A stretch of 37,147 nucleotides of DNA from Bacillota bacterium. Lineage in GTDB: Bacteria > Bacillota > Clostridia > Acetivibrionales > DSM-1351. The stretch's first letter is position 1, and each line of letters starts with the position of its first letter. The DNA lies in NCBI GenBank assembly GCA_023431385.1, contig JAEYWA010000274.1, positions 1 to 37,147 on the forward strand. Reading direction: 5' to 3'. The notes beneath the pieces are model-generated. The model saw only the letters and a list, made by a program, of their open reading frames with translations, searched no databases and was not told the origin of the DNA. The translations under genes were made by a program, and so were the position numbers. Shown here piece after piece: positions 15,920-25,124 of this stretch.

Positions 15920-16798
15920 ATGCAAAAAATTCGTAAGCTTTCAGGTGACCGTATTTTTGACGTCTGCAATTTAATTTTTATGTGCTTTATCATATTAATA
16001 ACCTTGTATCCATTTTATTATGTAATAATATCTTCATTGAATGATCCTATGGATTTGTTAAAGGGACCTGTATATTTACTCCCTAGAAAGTGGTCGTTGA
16101 GTAATTATATTTACATCTTTCAAGATAAGGATATTCTGAGAGCTGCTTTCATCACAGTGTCTCGAACCTTGATTGGCAGTGTCACCGCAGTGCTCTTTAC
16201 AGCGGCATTTGCATATGGTGTTTCAAAGAAGATGCTTCTAGGGCGTAAGTTTTTCATTGGTATGGCTTTGGTAACAATGTATTTCAGCGGAGGACTGATC
16301 CCAAGTTATATTTTGATTGCCCATGGCCTTAAGCTTCAGGGAAATTTTCTGGTGTTTATTATACCAAACCTGTTTAATGCCTTTAATGCATTCATAATGA
16401 TGTCGTTTTTCAGAGGAATTTCTTCCGAAATGGAGGAGTCGGCAAAAATTGATGGAGCTAATGACTTAATTATCTTCTTCAAGCTAATTATTCCAGTATC
16501 AATGCCTATTTTAGCCACAATAGCTCTTTTCAACGGTGTTTTTCATTGGAATTCATGGTTTGATGCTCTGCTTTACGGTGGAAGAAAGCTTGAGACCCTC
16601 CAGCAGTATCTTGTTAAATCTATTCAATCGGCAACGGTCAGTGCACAAGCTGCCAGCTATGTATCAAACACAGGCATTAGCTCAACCTCTATCAGGTTGA
16701 CAACAATGGTAGTAACAGCATTCCCTATTGTTCTTGTTTATCCCTTCCTTCAAAGATATTTTGTAAAGGGAGTAATGATAGGATCGCTAAAAGGTTAA
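15920..16798 (+). CDS. CUT1-type sugar ABC transporter permease (YtcP-like)
   Basis: 292 residues, six membrane segments. The EAA loop reads E-E-S-A-K-I-D-G-A-N-D-L-I-I-F-F-K-L-I-I-P-V-S-M-P. The start M-Q-K-I-R-K-L-S-G-D-R-I-F-D and the C-terminal Y-P-F-L-Q-R-Y-F-V-K-G-V-M-I-G-S-L-K-G are hallmarks of YtcP-type permeases, which pair with LplB-type partners. GGGAGG lies 8 nt before the ATG. It forms the import channel with the preceding gene product and receives sugar from the lipoprotein encoded next. Confidence 0.94.
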   Translation: MQKIRKLSGDRIFDVCNLIFMCFIILITLYPFYYVIISSLNDPMDLLKGPVYLLPRKWSLSNYIYIFQDKDILRAAFITVSRTLIGSVTAVLFTAAFAYGVSKKMLLGRKFFIGMALVTMYFSGGLIPSYILIAHGLKLQGNFLVFIIPNLFNAFNAFIMMSFFRGISSEMEESAKIDGANDLIIFFKLIIPVSMPILATIALFNGVFHWNSWFDALLYGGRKLETLQQYLVKSIQSATVSAQAASYVSNTGISSTSIRLTTMVVTAFPIVLVYPFLQRYFVKGVMIGSLKG

Positions 16799-16858
16799 TT
16801 TTTGTATTATCCCGGGCTTAGCACCTGGATAAAATAAATAATTGCGGAGGAGAATATT

Positions 16859-18568
16859 ATGAAAAGAAAGCAATTTAAAGTATTTGCTACTATTATGGCT
16901 TTGTTGATTTCTGTGTCTATCGTATTGACCGGTTGTGGTGGGTCCAATGATTCTGCACAGGAAAGTACAAAGGAACCGGTGGCAAGCAGCACTGCAGCAG
17001 AGACTACAGCAGATTCTTCAGCAGCCACTCAATTGTCCTGGCAAAAGGATACTTCACCATTTAGCTTTGACATGTATTTCTTTGGTGCCTGGGGAACCGG
17101 ATATCCATGGAGAGGCAGTGCTGTTGAAAAGTACATCACTGAAGCAACAGGAGTTACTCCAAACATCATTATTCCAACCGGAAATGAAAAAGAGTATCTG
17201 AATGTAATGATTGCCTCCAATGACCTTCCTGATGCAATGGTTTTAGAATGGTTCCAACCTGAAACCAAGAAGCTTATCCAGTCAGGCAAGATTCATGCAA
17301 TTGATGATTTGGCAGCAGCACATGCTCCTGAATTAATGGATATGATTCCTGGTGAAGTAAAATCATACCACAAGCAAGATGATGGAAAGCTTTATTACCT
17401 GCCATCATTCTTCAGCTCAAAGGAAGAATTTGACTCTAGCTTGGAAAAGCATAATGCAAGACCATTATTCATCCAGAAGGGTATATACGAAGGCTTGGGA
17501 AGCCCAAAAGTAGATACACCTGAGAAATTCATTCAGTTGTTAAAGGATATAAAAGCAAAATATCCAGATGTTAAGCCATTTGCTATTGAACCTCCTGTTG
17601 ATGTAAATCAATGGGGTCTTGCAGGAAGTTATACCTTGCAGTACTTCGCTGGTATTTTTGCACCTGAAACCTTAGCTAAGGATCAATATCTTGAAAATGA
17701 CAAGATAAAGATGATATTCGAGAATCCAAACTATGTTGAAGCAGTTAGATTCTTAAACAAGATATACAATGAAGGTCTCATAAGTGTAGACACTCTTATG
17801 ATGAAGCATGAAAACTTCGGTGAGACTACTGATTCAGCACAGTTTGCAGTAACCGGAAGCTTCCCGATTGATGTTTGGAAGACTCATAATCCAAGAGTTA
17901 AGGCTCTGACAAATGATGAATCAAAGACCTATATGCCACTTGAGTTCTTCAAGTATGACGGCAAGGAACCACAATATGCTGGTGGTAGAGGCGCAGGCTG
18001 GGTTGGTTCAATGGTAACTAAGAATGCTAAGAATCCTGAACGTATTATCAGATACTTCGAGTATTTATGGAGTGACGAAGGACAGATAACTAACCTCTTT
18101 GGTAAAGAAGGCGAAACTTTCGAAATGGTGGATGGACTTCCACAGTACAAGCAAGAAATCATGAAAGAGCTTGATACTGATGCTGCAAACTTTGCAAACA
18201 AGTATGGCTTTGAGTCAAGGGCTGTAATGTGGAGATCCAAGTGGGCAGGCTGGCAGAAAATTGCTATGGCACCTCAGGCATATGCTGATTACCTGAACTC
18301 TGTAAAGAATTATGGTGTTGATATTTGGGATATGGGTCTTGATAACCTCGATCCTGATACAGCGTCAAATGAAGGTGTTGCATTTGCAAAGATTAAGAAT
18401 ATCTGGAACAAGTATTTATCAAAGATGATTCTTGCAAAGACTGATGCAGAATTTGACTCCACTTATCAAGCAGCAATGAAGGAAATTCAAGATGTAGGTC
18501 TTGAAAAGGTTAAGGATGTTATGACACAGAACCATTTGAAGGATGTTGCTAAGAAGCAGGGTAAGTAA
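16859..18568 (+). CDS. Extracellular sugar-binding lipoprotein of the importer
   Basis: 569 residues. A basic start and hydrophobic core end in a lipobox L-T-G-C with Cys26 as the lipid-anchored residue. A Ser/Thr/Ala-rich spacer (~28-58) leads to a large solute-binding fold typical of the LipO-like proteins that pair with LplB/YtcP permeases. GGAGGAG precedes the ATG. The 60-nt gap to the permease gene and the strong terminator after the stop define the end of the importer operon. The large size suggests a complex oligosaccharide ligand. Codon choice in this gene appears more regular than in its neighbours, as expected of a highly expressed protein; that is an impression by eye. Confidence 0.93.
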   Translation: MKRKQFKVFATIMALLISVSIVLTGCGGSNDSAQESTKEPVASSTAAETTADSSAATQLSWQKDTSPFSFDMYFFGAWGTGYPWRGSAVEKYITEATGVTPNIIIPTGNEKEYLNVMIASNDLPDAMVLEWFQPETKKLIQSGKIHAIDDLAAAHAPELMDMIPGEVKSYHKQDDGKLYYLPSFFSSKEEFDSSLEKHNARPLFIQKGIYEGLGSPKVDTPEKFIQLLKDIKAKYPDVKPFAIEPPVDVNQWGLAGSYTLQYFAGIFAPETLAKDQYLENDKIKMIFENPNYVEAVRFLNKIYNEGLISVDTLMMKHENFGETTDSAQFAVTGSFPIDVWKTHNPRVKALTNDESKTYMPLEFFKYDGKEPQYAGGRGAGWVGSMVTKNAKNPERIIRYFEYLWSDEGQITNLFGKEGETFEMVDGLPQYKQEIMKELDTDAANFANKYGFESRAVMWRSKWAGWQKIAMAPQAYADYLNSVKNYGVDIWDMGLDNLDPDTASNEGVAFAKIKNIWNKYLSKMILAKTDAEFDSTYQAAMKEIQDVGLEKVKDVMTQNHLKDVAKKQGK

Positions 18569-18589
18569 GATTTTTGCAAAGTTAATTAC

Positions 18590-18619
18590 AAACAAGGCTG
18601 CCATTGAGCAGCCTTGTTT
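18590..18619 (+). terminator. Strong hairpin after the binding-protein gene
   Basis: 12-bp perfect stem AAACAAGGCTGC / GCAGCCTTGTTT with a 6-nt loop, 21 nt after the stop. The U tract is short (TTT, in the stem end). It would end or attenuate the importer transcript before the GH95 genes. The following 256 nt to 18875 hold no gene and no clear promoter. Confidence 0.75.
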
Positions 18620-18875
18620 GGTATAATAACCTGAATTTCCACAGAAATTATTACATGCAGATTAAAGCCCTGAAAATAAAGATTTGAAACGTATATAAGT
18701 TATGTAAATATATTACACGTATTGTGCTATATACTTCTTGAAACCTGTCAAAATACATACTTTTACACTGTAATGTGCTATGTTCATTAGTAGTTTAAGT
18801 TTTAAGAAAAAAAGCAATGCTCAATGAGCACAGAATTTATATTAGGGAAGAACTGATGTGACGGAGGAGTAAAAC

Positions 18876-21281
18876 ATGAGGCTATGGTATAAGCAGCCGG
18901 CAGATTCCTGGGTAGAAGCTTTACCAATTGGAAACGGCAGGCTTGGGGCAATGATATATGGTAAAGCTCTTGAGGAGGTAATATCTCTAAACGAGGATAC
19001 TCTATGGTCTGGATACCCTAAGGATATGAATAACTATGGAAAAGCAGAGTACTTTAAAAAAGCAGTTACTCTTACAAAGCAGAAAAAATATCACGAAGCC
19101 CAGACTTTGATAGAGGAACAGCTTACTTCAGGGTGGGGACAGTCCTATTTGCCCATAGGGGATATCAAGCTTAATTTCAGTCACAGGGGCAATGTTGAGA
19201 GCTACATTCGAGAGCTGGATATAGACTCGGCAATATCAAGAGTAGAATATCTTTTAAATGGTGTTAAGTACAGAAGAGAGCTGTTGGCTTCTGCTCCAGA
19301 TAATATTATTGTCATAAGGCTTTCCTCTGATCAAAAAGGAAAAATTAGCTTTTCCGCTACATTTGATTGTCAGCTGAAATCAACATTAGAGGTTAAAGAA
19401 AATCTACTTGTTTTAAGGGGTGAAGCACCCTCCCACGTGGAGCCAAGCTATAGTAATGATTTGCATAATCCTGTTACATATTCCGAGAAGGACGAGGAAA
19501 GGGGAATGCTTTTTACTGCAATGGCAGGCATAAAAGCGTCGGGTGGACATATAAAGCAGAGTATTAAAGAGATAATAGTGGAGGAGGCAGATGAAGTACT
19601 AATATTCATCAATGCACAAACCAGCTTTGACGGCTTCAATGTACAGCCCTTTCTCAGTGGAAGGAAATATGAAGAAATATGTTCTGAGCAATTGAAGGCC
19701 GTATATTCTAAGAGCTTCGAAGAGATATGCTCAGCTCATGTATCCGATTATCAAATGCTTTATAACAGAGTGGAGCTGGACCTTGGGCATAGTAAGGCAT
19801 CGGAGCTTCCCACTGATGTGCGTCTGTATCAATTTCAGGGTCTTCAAAATGATGAGCCTGAGTATAATGAAGAGCCTGCTCATCAAAATGGGACTGCTAG
19901 GTGTAATGAGTTTGAGCAAAATGATCCTGAGCTTTATGCACTACTATTCCAGTACGGGCGCTATCTCCTTATTTCTTCCTCAAGGAGGGGAACGCAGCCT
20001 GCAAACCTTCAGGGTATATGGAACTCTGAGCTGCGCCCGCCATGGAGCTCAAATTACACAATAAATATTAACACACAAATGAATTACTGGCCTGCTTTTC
20101 CCTGTGGCCTTGGTGAACTTCAGGAGCCACTTGTAAGGCTTATTAGTGAGCTTGCTGTCAATGGAAGAGTTACAGCAAAAGAGGTTTATGGCGCCAGAGG
20201 CTTTACTTCACATCACAATACGGATATTTGGAGATTTACATCTCCAGTGGGCAATAAATGGAAGGAATCGGCTTGCTTTGCATTTTGGAATATTTCTGCC
20301 GGATGGCTGTGCAGACACCTTTTTGAACAGTATGAGTATACCCTTGACCGGGATTTTCTAGAGAAAACGGCCTATCCCATTATGAAAAGTTCGACTGAGT
20401 TCCTATTGGATACACTAACTGAGGATGGGGAAGGGTATCTTATATCCTGTCCTTCCACTTCTCCTGAAAACAACTTTTATTATAATGGAAAGAAATGCAG
20501 TATATCTGAAACGTCAACAATGACAATGACAGTTATTAGAGAACTTTTTAAAAATTGCATAAGTGCTGTAAATATACTGGGATATGATTATGAGTTTGCA
20601 AAGGAACTCAGCGAAAAGCTCAAAAGGCTTTACCCATACAGGGTAGGAAGTAAGGGCCAGCTTTTGGAATGGTATGAGGAGTATGATGAGGTTGAGACAT
20701 ACCACAGGCATATTTCCCACCTTTATGGCTTATATCCATCAAATGAAATAACTTTGGAGGATACTCCGGAATTGGCAGAGGCCTGTAGAAAATCGCTGGA
20801 TATACGAGGTGATGATGGTACAGGCTGGAGTATAGGCTGGAAAATCAACCAGTGGGCAAGACTATTCGACGGAGACAGAGCACTAAAGCTATTGAACAGA
20901 CAGCTCAGGGTAGTTCGGGATACGGGGACGGAATATAATTATGGAGGAGGTACGTATATAAATTTATTTGATGCGCATCCACCTTTTCAGATTGATGGTA
21001 ACTTTGGTGCAACTGCCGGAATAGCAGAGATGCTCCTGCAAAACCGTAACAACAGGATTTATTTGCTTCCTGCCTTGCCAACCATCTGGAAAAAAGGAAG
21101 AGTTAAAGGACTTTGTGCAAAGGGAAGAATAACCGTGAATATTTACTGGGACCTGGATGAAATTAAGTCTGAGCTTATGTCAGATATTGACCAGACCGTT
21201 ATGGTATCATTTAAAGGAAAAGCTCTATCCAGAGTGGATTTGAAGGCTGGTCAAACAATAACGGTGCACTGCAATAACTAA
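18876..21281 (+). CDS. GH95 glycoside hydrolase (alpha-L-fucosidase / alpha-L-galactosidase), copy 1
   Basis: 801 residues, full length for family 95. The N-terminal beta-sandwich (L-W-Y-K-Q-P-A, L-P-I-G-N-G-R-L-G-A-M) and the (alpha/alpha)6 barrel are both present. Residues matching the studied Bifidobacterium enzyme are seen: Asn397 and Asn399 in N-I-N-T-Q-M-N-Y-W-P, the acid Glu531 in P-S-T-S-P-E-N, and Asp707 in Q-I-D-G-N-F-G. GH95 enzymes invert and remove alpha-1,2-L-fucose or alpha-L-galactose. There is no signal peptide, so it acts in the cytoplasm on imported oligosaccharides, probably from xyloglucan or pectin. GGAGG precedes the ATG. Confidence 0.93.
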   Translation: MRLWYKQPADSWVEALPIGNGRLGAMIYGKALEEVISLNEDTLWSGYPKDMNNYGKAEYFKKAVTLTKQKKYHEAQTLIEEQLTSGWGQSYLPIGDIKLNFSHRGNVESYIRELDIDSAISRVEYLLNGVKYRRELLASAPDNIIVIRLSSDQKGKISFSATFDCQLKSTLEVKENLLVLRGEAPSHVEPSYSNDLHNPVTYSEKDEERGMLFTAMAGIKASGGHIKQSIKEIIVEEADEVLIFINAQTSFDGFNVQPFLSGRKYEEICSEQLKAVYSKSFEEICSAHVSDYQMLYNRVELDLGHSKASELPTDVRLYQFQGLQNDEPEYNEEPAHQNGTARCNEFEQNDPELYALLFQYGRYLLISSSRRGTQPANLQGIWNSELRPPWSSNYTININTQMNYWPAFPCGLGELQEPLVRLISELAVNGRVTAKEVYGARGFTSHHNTDIWRFTSPVGNKWKESACFAFWNISAGWLCRHLFEQYEYTLDRDFLEKTAYPIMKSSTEFLLDTLTEDGEGYLISCPSTSPENNFYYNGKKCSISETSTMTMTVIRELFKNCISAVNILGYDYEFAKELSEKLKRLYPYRVGSKGQLLEWYEEYDEVETYHRHISHLYGLYPSNEITLEDTPELAEACRKSLDIRGDDGTGWSIGWKINQWARLFDGDRALKLLNRQLRVVRDTGTEYNYGGGTYINLFDAHPPFQIDGNFGATAGIAEMLLQNRNNRIYLLPALPTIWKKGRVKGLCAKGRITVNIYWDLDEIKSELMSDIDQTVMVSFKGKALSRVDLKAGQTITVHCNN

Positions 21282-21309
21282 ATAAATAATATAAATAGGA
21301 GTGAATATA

Positions 21310-23673
21310 ATGGAGCATAATTTTCACCTTCGTTACAATACTGCCGCAGAAGTCTGGAATGACGCAATACCCCTTGGAAATGGAAGACTTGGAGCCATGG
21401 TGTATGGGCACACAAATCTTGACCGTATCCAAATAAATGATGATTCCTTATGGTATGGAGCCTTCATGGATCGAAACAATCCATCTCTAAAGGAAAAGCT
21501 TCCTGAAATCAGACGATTGGTACTTTCGGGAGACATATACCATGCTGAGGAGCTTATAATGCAATATATGGCGGGAACTCCTGCGTGTATGCGTCACTAC
21601 ACCCTGTTAGGTGAGGTGGATATCGCATTAAATCAGCATTTACCCTTTGCTTCAGGAGCAGTGCCAAACAGTGAGGGGGCAGAAGATTATTGTGCCGACC
21701 TTGACCTGATGACCGGTTTACTTAATATAAATCATAAGCAGGAGGGTGTCAGCTACAAGAGGGAGATGTTTATAAGCCATCCTGGGCAAGTGATGTGCTT
21801 ACGTCTTGTTAGTGAGACTCCCGGTGCAATCAATCTGGACGTTATGATGAATAGAATTGGTATATCCGATGCCGTTGCCATGGATGACCGAAGACCCGGA
21901 AGGAAAGTTACCGGAGGCGGCTGGCCGGCACCTAGTGCAGATTCCATCCGTACAATCAACCAGAACACTATTTTAATGAAAGGTCATGATTCACAGATAG
22001 AATTTGCTACAGCCCTATGGATGGAATGTGACGGTGAGCTGTTGAATCCTGTATCCCAGCTTCTTGTTAGAAATTGTACAGAAGTCACATTCTATCTGGC
22101 ATCCTCCACATCAAACCGTTCTGAGGATCCTGTTTCCGAAGTGCTTCAGAAGCTGGAAGCAGCACATAAAAAGGGTTATGAAGCTTTACGTGAAGAGCAT
22201 GTAAAGGATTTTTCAGCATTAATGAATAGATGTATATTGGATCTAGGACCGGCACCTTCTTTGCCAATAGATGAAAGAATTTCTGCACTTCGTAATGGAG
22301 CTCATGATCCTGCATTGGCTGCTCTGTATTTCCAGTTTGGACGCTATCTTATGGTCTCTGGCGGAAGAGAAAACAGCGAGGCATTGAATTTGCAGGGAAT
22401 ATGGAATGCAGAGTTTGTGCCCATGTGGGATAGTAAGTATACAATAAATATTAATCTGCAAATGAATTATTGGCCTGCTGAGATATGCAATCTGTCAGAG
22501 CTACATCTGCCATTAATGGATTTGCTGGAAAAAATGCACGAAAAGGGAAAAGAAACCGCAAGAGTAATGTATGGTATGAGAGGTATGGTATGCCATCACA
22601 ATACCGACATTTACGGTGACTGCGCGCCACAGGACTGGTATATGGCTGCAATGCCATGGGTAACAGGGTCAGCCTGGCTTGGCTTGCATGTCTGGGAGCA
22701 TTACTTGCATACAAAGGATCTCAATATACTTCAAAGAATGTATCCGGTATTGCGAGACATGGCTCTCTTCTATGAGGACTATCTGATGGAAGTTGATGGA
22801 AAGCTTGTTACCTGTCCGTCGGTGTCTCCTGAAAACAGATATATATTACCTGACGGATATGATACTCCAATCTGCGTTGCCCCTGCAATGGATAATCAGA
22901 TACTCCGGGAGTTCTTTGCAGCATGTATAGAAATACAGCGACTTTTAGGTGTGGACAAGGAATTCTCTGAAAAGCTGGCGGAGATGATTAAGCGCCTTCC
23001 TGAGGATAAAATTGGATCCAAGGGACAGCTACTGGAATGGGATAAGGAGTATCCTGAGCTCACTCCGGGGATGGGACATATTTCTCATTTGTTTGGATGT
23101 TATCCGGGTAACCAGATTAATTGGCGCGATACACCAGATTTAATGAAGGCAGTGAGAAAATCTCTGGAACTCCGCGTTGAGAACAATGCAGGAAAGGGTG
23201 GCTGGCCATTAGCCTGGTTTATCAATATACATGCACGCTTACAGGACGGAGAGAAGGCAGACAGAGGCATCAAAGCAATGCTTACAGATTCCTCTTCAAA
23301 AAACCTGTTTAATTTTAGCTTGGTTTTTCAAATAGACGGTAATTTTGGTGTTACTGCAGGAATAGCTGAGTGTCTGCTTCAGAGCCATATTGCACTGCAC
23401 TTCCTTCCAGCCCTGCCAACCTCTTGGAGGAGTGGAAGCGTAAAGGGGCTTGTGGCACGTGGTGCTCGAGAGATTGACCTGAAATGGGATGAAGGAAAGC
23501 TTACAGAAGCTGTTGTACGACCCAAATTCACAGGGACAATTGAGGTTGTTGGAGGCACTCTCAAGGTTATCTGCGGAGATTCACAGGTACAGACTAAGAA
23601 AACAGAAATAGGCTTCTCATTCCCGGCTGAGGGCGGAAAGACATATGTGCTTGTTCCGGCTGATATGAATTAA
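21310..23673 (+). CDS. GH95 glycoside hydrolase, copy 2
   Basis: 787 residues, also full-length GH95: L-R-Y-N-T-A-A and L-G-N-G-R-L-G-A-M at the start; Asn380 and Asn382 in N-I-N-L-Q-M-N-Y-W-P; acid Glu508 in P-S-V-S-P-E-N; Asp676 in Q-I-D-G-N-F-G. It differs clearly from copy 1 outside these motifs (for example a different loop after the N-terminal sandwich), so the two are diverged paralogues likely to cleave different sugars or linkages. ATG at 21310 is chosen because GGAG lies 8 nt upstream and overlaps an upstream GTG. It begins 28 nt after copy 1, no signal peptide, and is followed by a good terminator. Confidence 0.92.
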   Translation: MEHNFHLRYNTAAEVWNDAIPLGNGRLGAMVYGHTNLDRIQINDDSLWYGAFMDRNNPSLKEKLPEIRRLVLSGDIYHAEELIMQYMAGTPACMRHYTLLGEVDIALNQHLPFASGAVPNSEGAEDYCADLDLMTGLLNINHKQEGVSYKREMFISHPGQVMCLRLVSETPGAINLDVMMNRIGISDAVAMDDRRPGRKVTGGGWPAPSADSIRTINQNTILMKGHDSQIEFATALWMECDGELLNPVSQLLVRNCTEVTFYLASSTSNRSEDPVSEVLQKLEAAHKKGYEALREEHVKDFSALMNRCILDLGPAPSLPIDERISALRNGAHDPALAALYFQFGRYLMVSGGRENSEALNLQGIWNAEFVPMWDSKYTININLQMNYWPAEICNLSELHLPLMDLLEKMHEKGKETARVMYGMRGMVCHHNTDIYGDCAPQDWYMAAMPWVTGSAWLGLHVWEHYLHTKDLNILQRMYPVLRDMALFYEDYLMEVDGKLVTCPSVSPENRYILPDGYDTPICVAPAMDNQILREFFAACIEIQRLLGVDKEFSEKLAEMIKRLPEDKIGSKGQLLEWDKEYPELTPGMGHISHLFGCYPGNQINWRDTPDLMKAVRKSLELRVENNAGKGGWPLAWFINIHARLQDGEKADRGIKAMLTDSSSKNLFNFSLVFQIDGNFGVTAGIAECLLQSHIALHFLPALPTSWRSGSVKGLVARGAREIDLKWDEGKLTEAVVRPKFTGTIEVVGGTLKVICGDSQVQTKKTEIGFSFPAEGGKTYVLVPADMN

Positions 23674-23689
23674 GCTAAAAAATAACGTA

Positions 23690-23746
23690 GCCTCACCATA
23701 TAACATTTGATAGATATTCTTTTGTTAATGGTGAGGCATTTTATTT
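23690..23746 (+). terminator. Terminator after the GH95 pair
   Basis: Stem GCCTCACCAT / ATGGTGAGGC (23690-23699 with 23728-23737), extended inward by TAACA / TGTTA with one bulge, followed by ATTTTATTTG. It marks the end of the carbohydrate cluster. Confidence 0.8.
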
Positions 23747-23865
23747 GTCGTTATGCTTTATTTCAGGTCATAAATAAGGAACTTAAACCAACTGAACTTG
23801 AGTGGCTACATCGAAATTATAGCAGGACAAATATCTTGTGTGTGTGTTGACATAATCGTAAATTC

Positions 23866-23969
23866 TAAAATTACTCTTTCCATAATGGCATCCCAGTTAG
23901 CTTAACGAACACACGTTCTATTTTATATTATATCCCCGAATAAGGAATTTACAAATGAAATTATTACAA
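23866..23969 (-). pseudogene. Duplicated dinB promoter and start fragment
   Basis: This stretch repeats 9120-9225 at about nine bases in ten: AT-rich promoter, LexA box, and the minus-strand start codon with six dinB codons (M-E-R-V-I-L, from 23883). After that the similarity stops and the frame runs on through unrelated residues to a stop near 23808. It is a scar of a second dinB copy or a transposed promoter. The rest of 23747-24039 shows no gene. Confidence 0.75.
23906..23919 (-). promoter_or_regulatory. Second LexA (SOS) box
   Basis: CGAACACACGTTCT, an intact GAAC-N4-GTTC operator in the duplicated dinB promoter. The four central bases differ from the first copy but both half-sites are kept, so LexA binding should be preserved. 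Confidence 0.7.
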
Positions 23970-24039
23970 AGATATTATATGGGAATGGCTAAATAGCTTT
24001 GGCGAAAACTTAAAATCAGAATTCAAAGGGGTATTTAAA

Positions 24040-24207
24040 ATGTTGATATATGGTAAAAAGAAGGGTAGAATGGTAGACGGATAACATATATTCAATTGAA
24101 GAAGAATATCAGAAATATGTTACCTGTGATGAATTTGAAAAGAGGGTATTTGTTATGGCAGTGAAGAAAATGGTAAGATAGTATCTCAATGCCTCGGTAA
24201 AAAATAG
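24040..24207 (+). pseudogene. Small decayed ORF with two compensating frame changes
   Basis: An ATG with AAAGGGG 9 nt upstream opens M-L-I-Y-G-K-K-K-G-R-M-V-D-G and stops at 24084. The next frame continues with N-I-Y-S-I-E-E-E-Y-Q-K-Y-V-T-C-D-E-F-E-K-R (24083 onward), and from 24157 the first frame resumes with G-S-E-E-N-G-K-I-V-S-Q-C-L-G-K-K and a stop at 24207. Together these read like one ~56-residue protein damaged twice. I do not recognise the family. Confidence 0.4.
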
Positions 24208-24227
24208 GAAAAAGAGGTCTATTATAT

Positions 24228-24914
24228 ATGAAAAAATATAAATACGAAACACATGCTCATACATCTGAAGTAAGCAAATGCTCCAGAATATCTGCAGTTA
24301 AACTTGTACAGCTATACAAGGAATATGGATACAGCGGTGTTTGTATAACAGACCACTTCTTCAACGGAAATACTACTGTCCCCAGTGAGTTGTCCTGGTC
24401 AGAACGTGTTGAACTGTTTTGTAAGGGTTATCAATATGCTTACCAAGAGGGTCGGCGAATTGGAATAGATGTGTTTTTCGGCTGGGAGTATTCTTATCTG
24501 GGAACAGATTTGTTAACATACGGTCTTGATAAGGAATGGCTGCTCAGCCATCCTGAAGTGCTCAGTATTGATATAAATCAGTATTGTGATCTTGTACACA
24601 AGTATGGAGGATTTATTGTTCATGCTCACCCGTTTCGCGAGGCTGAATACATGGATATGATCAGATTATTGCCTAGAAAGGTGGATGCTGTTGAAACAGA
24701 TAATTCATGCAGAACTGATTTTGAAAATAAATTGGCCAAGCAATACTCTGATAACTACAACCTGTTAAAAACGGCAGGCTCAGATAATCATAGCGGCAAG
24801 CTCGAAAGATTTTCAGGCTTGCAACTTTCAAGGCCGTTGAAGAATGTAAATGATATGGTTAACTCCATCAGAAAGGGTGAAGCAGCCTTGTTCTCTAATT
24901 ATGTGAATTTTTAG
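24228..24914 (+). CDS. PHP-domain phosphoesterase
   Basis: 228 residues, a single PHP domain. Metal ligands are seen in order: His9 and His11 (T-H-A-H-T), Asp42-His43 (I-T-D-H), Glu87 (G-W-E-Y), His132 and His134 (V-H-A-H-P), and Asp186-His188 (S-D-N-H). PHP proteins of this size hydrolyse phosphate esters, for example histidinol phosphate, nucleoside bisphosphates or similar substrates; the sequence does not say which. AGAGG lies about 10 nt before the ATG. It stands alone between the dinB scar and a GNAT gene. Confidence 0.85.
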   Translation: MKKYKYETHAHTSEVSKCSRISAVKLVQLYKEYGYSGVCITDHFFNGNTTVPSELSWSERVELFCKGYQYAYQEGRRIGIDVFFGWEYSYLGTDLLTYGLDKEWLLSHPEVLSIDINQYCDLVHKYGGFIVHAHPFREAEYMDMIRLLPRKVDAVETDNSCRTDFENKLAKQYSDNYNLLKTAGSDNHSGKLERFSGLQLSRPLKNVNDMVNSIRKGEAALFSNYVNF

Positions 24915-25083
24915 AATGTGTGAACATTTAAGATAAGTGCATTTTAAATAAGCATTTAAAACAAGTACATGGATTTAAATATAGAAAATAAAATTGTAAA
25001 TATAGTTTTACATTATAACTTAAGATTTTTCAATATTTAATATAGAATGGTATTAATTTATTTGTAATTAGGTTTAACCCACC

Positions 25084-25105
25084 ATTGGGGTCAAATTGGG
25101 GTCAA
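25084..25105. repeat. 11-bp perfect tandem repeat
   Basis: ATTGGGGTCAA occurs twice in direct succession, about 20 nt before the GNAT start codon and just upstream of its ribosome site. It could be an operator; nothing further can be said. Confidence 0.5.
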
Positions 25106-25124
25106 TGAAGAAAAGGAGAACTAT

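Noticed and set aside
18665..18715. CcpA (cre) site before the GH95 genes
   Set aside because: A TTGAAACG core is present, but the second half of the motif does not match.
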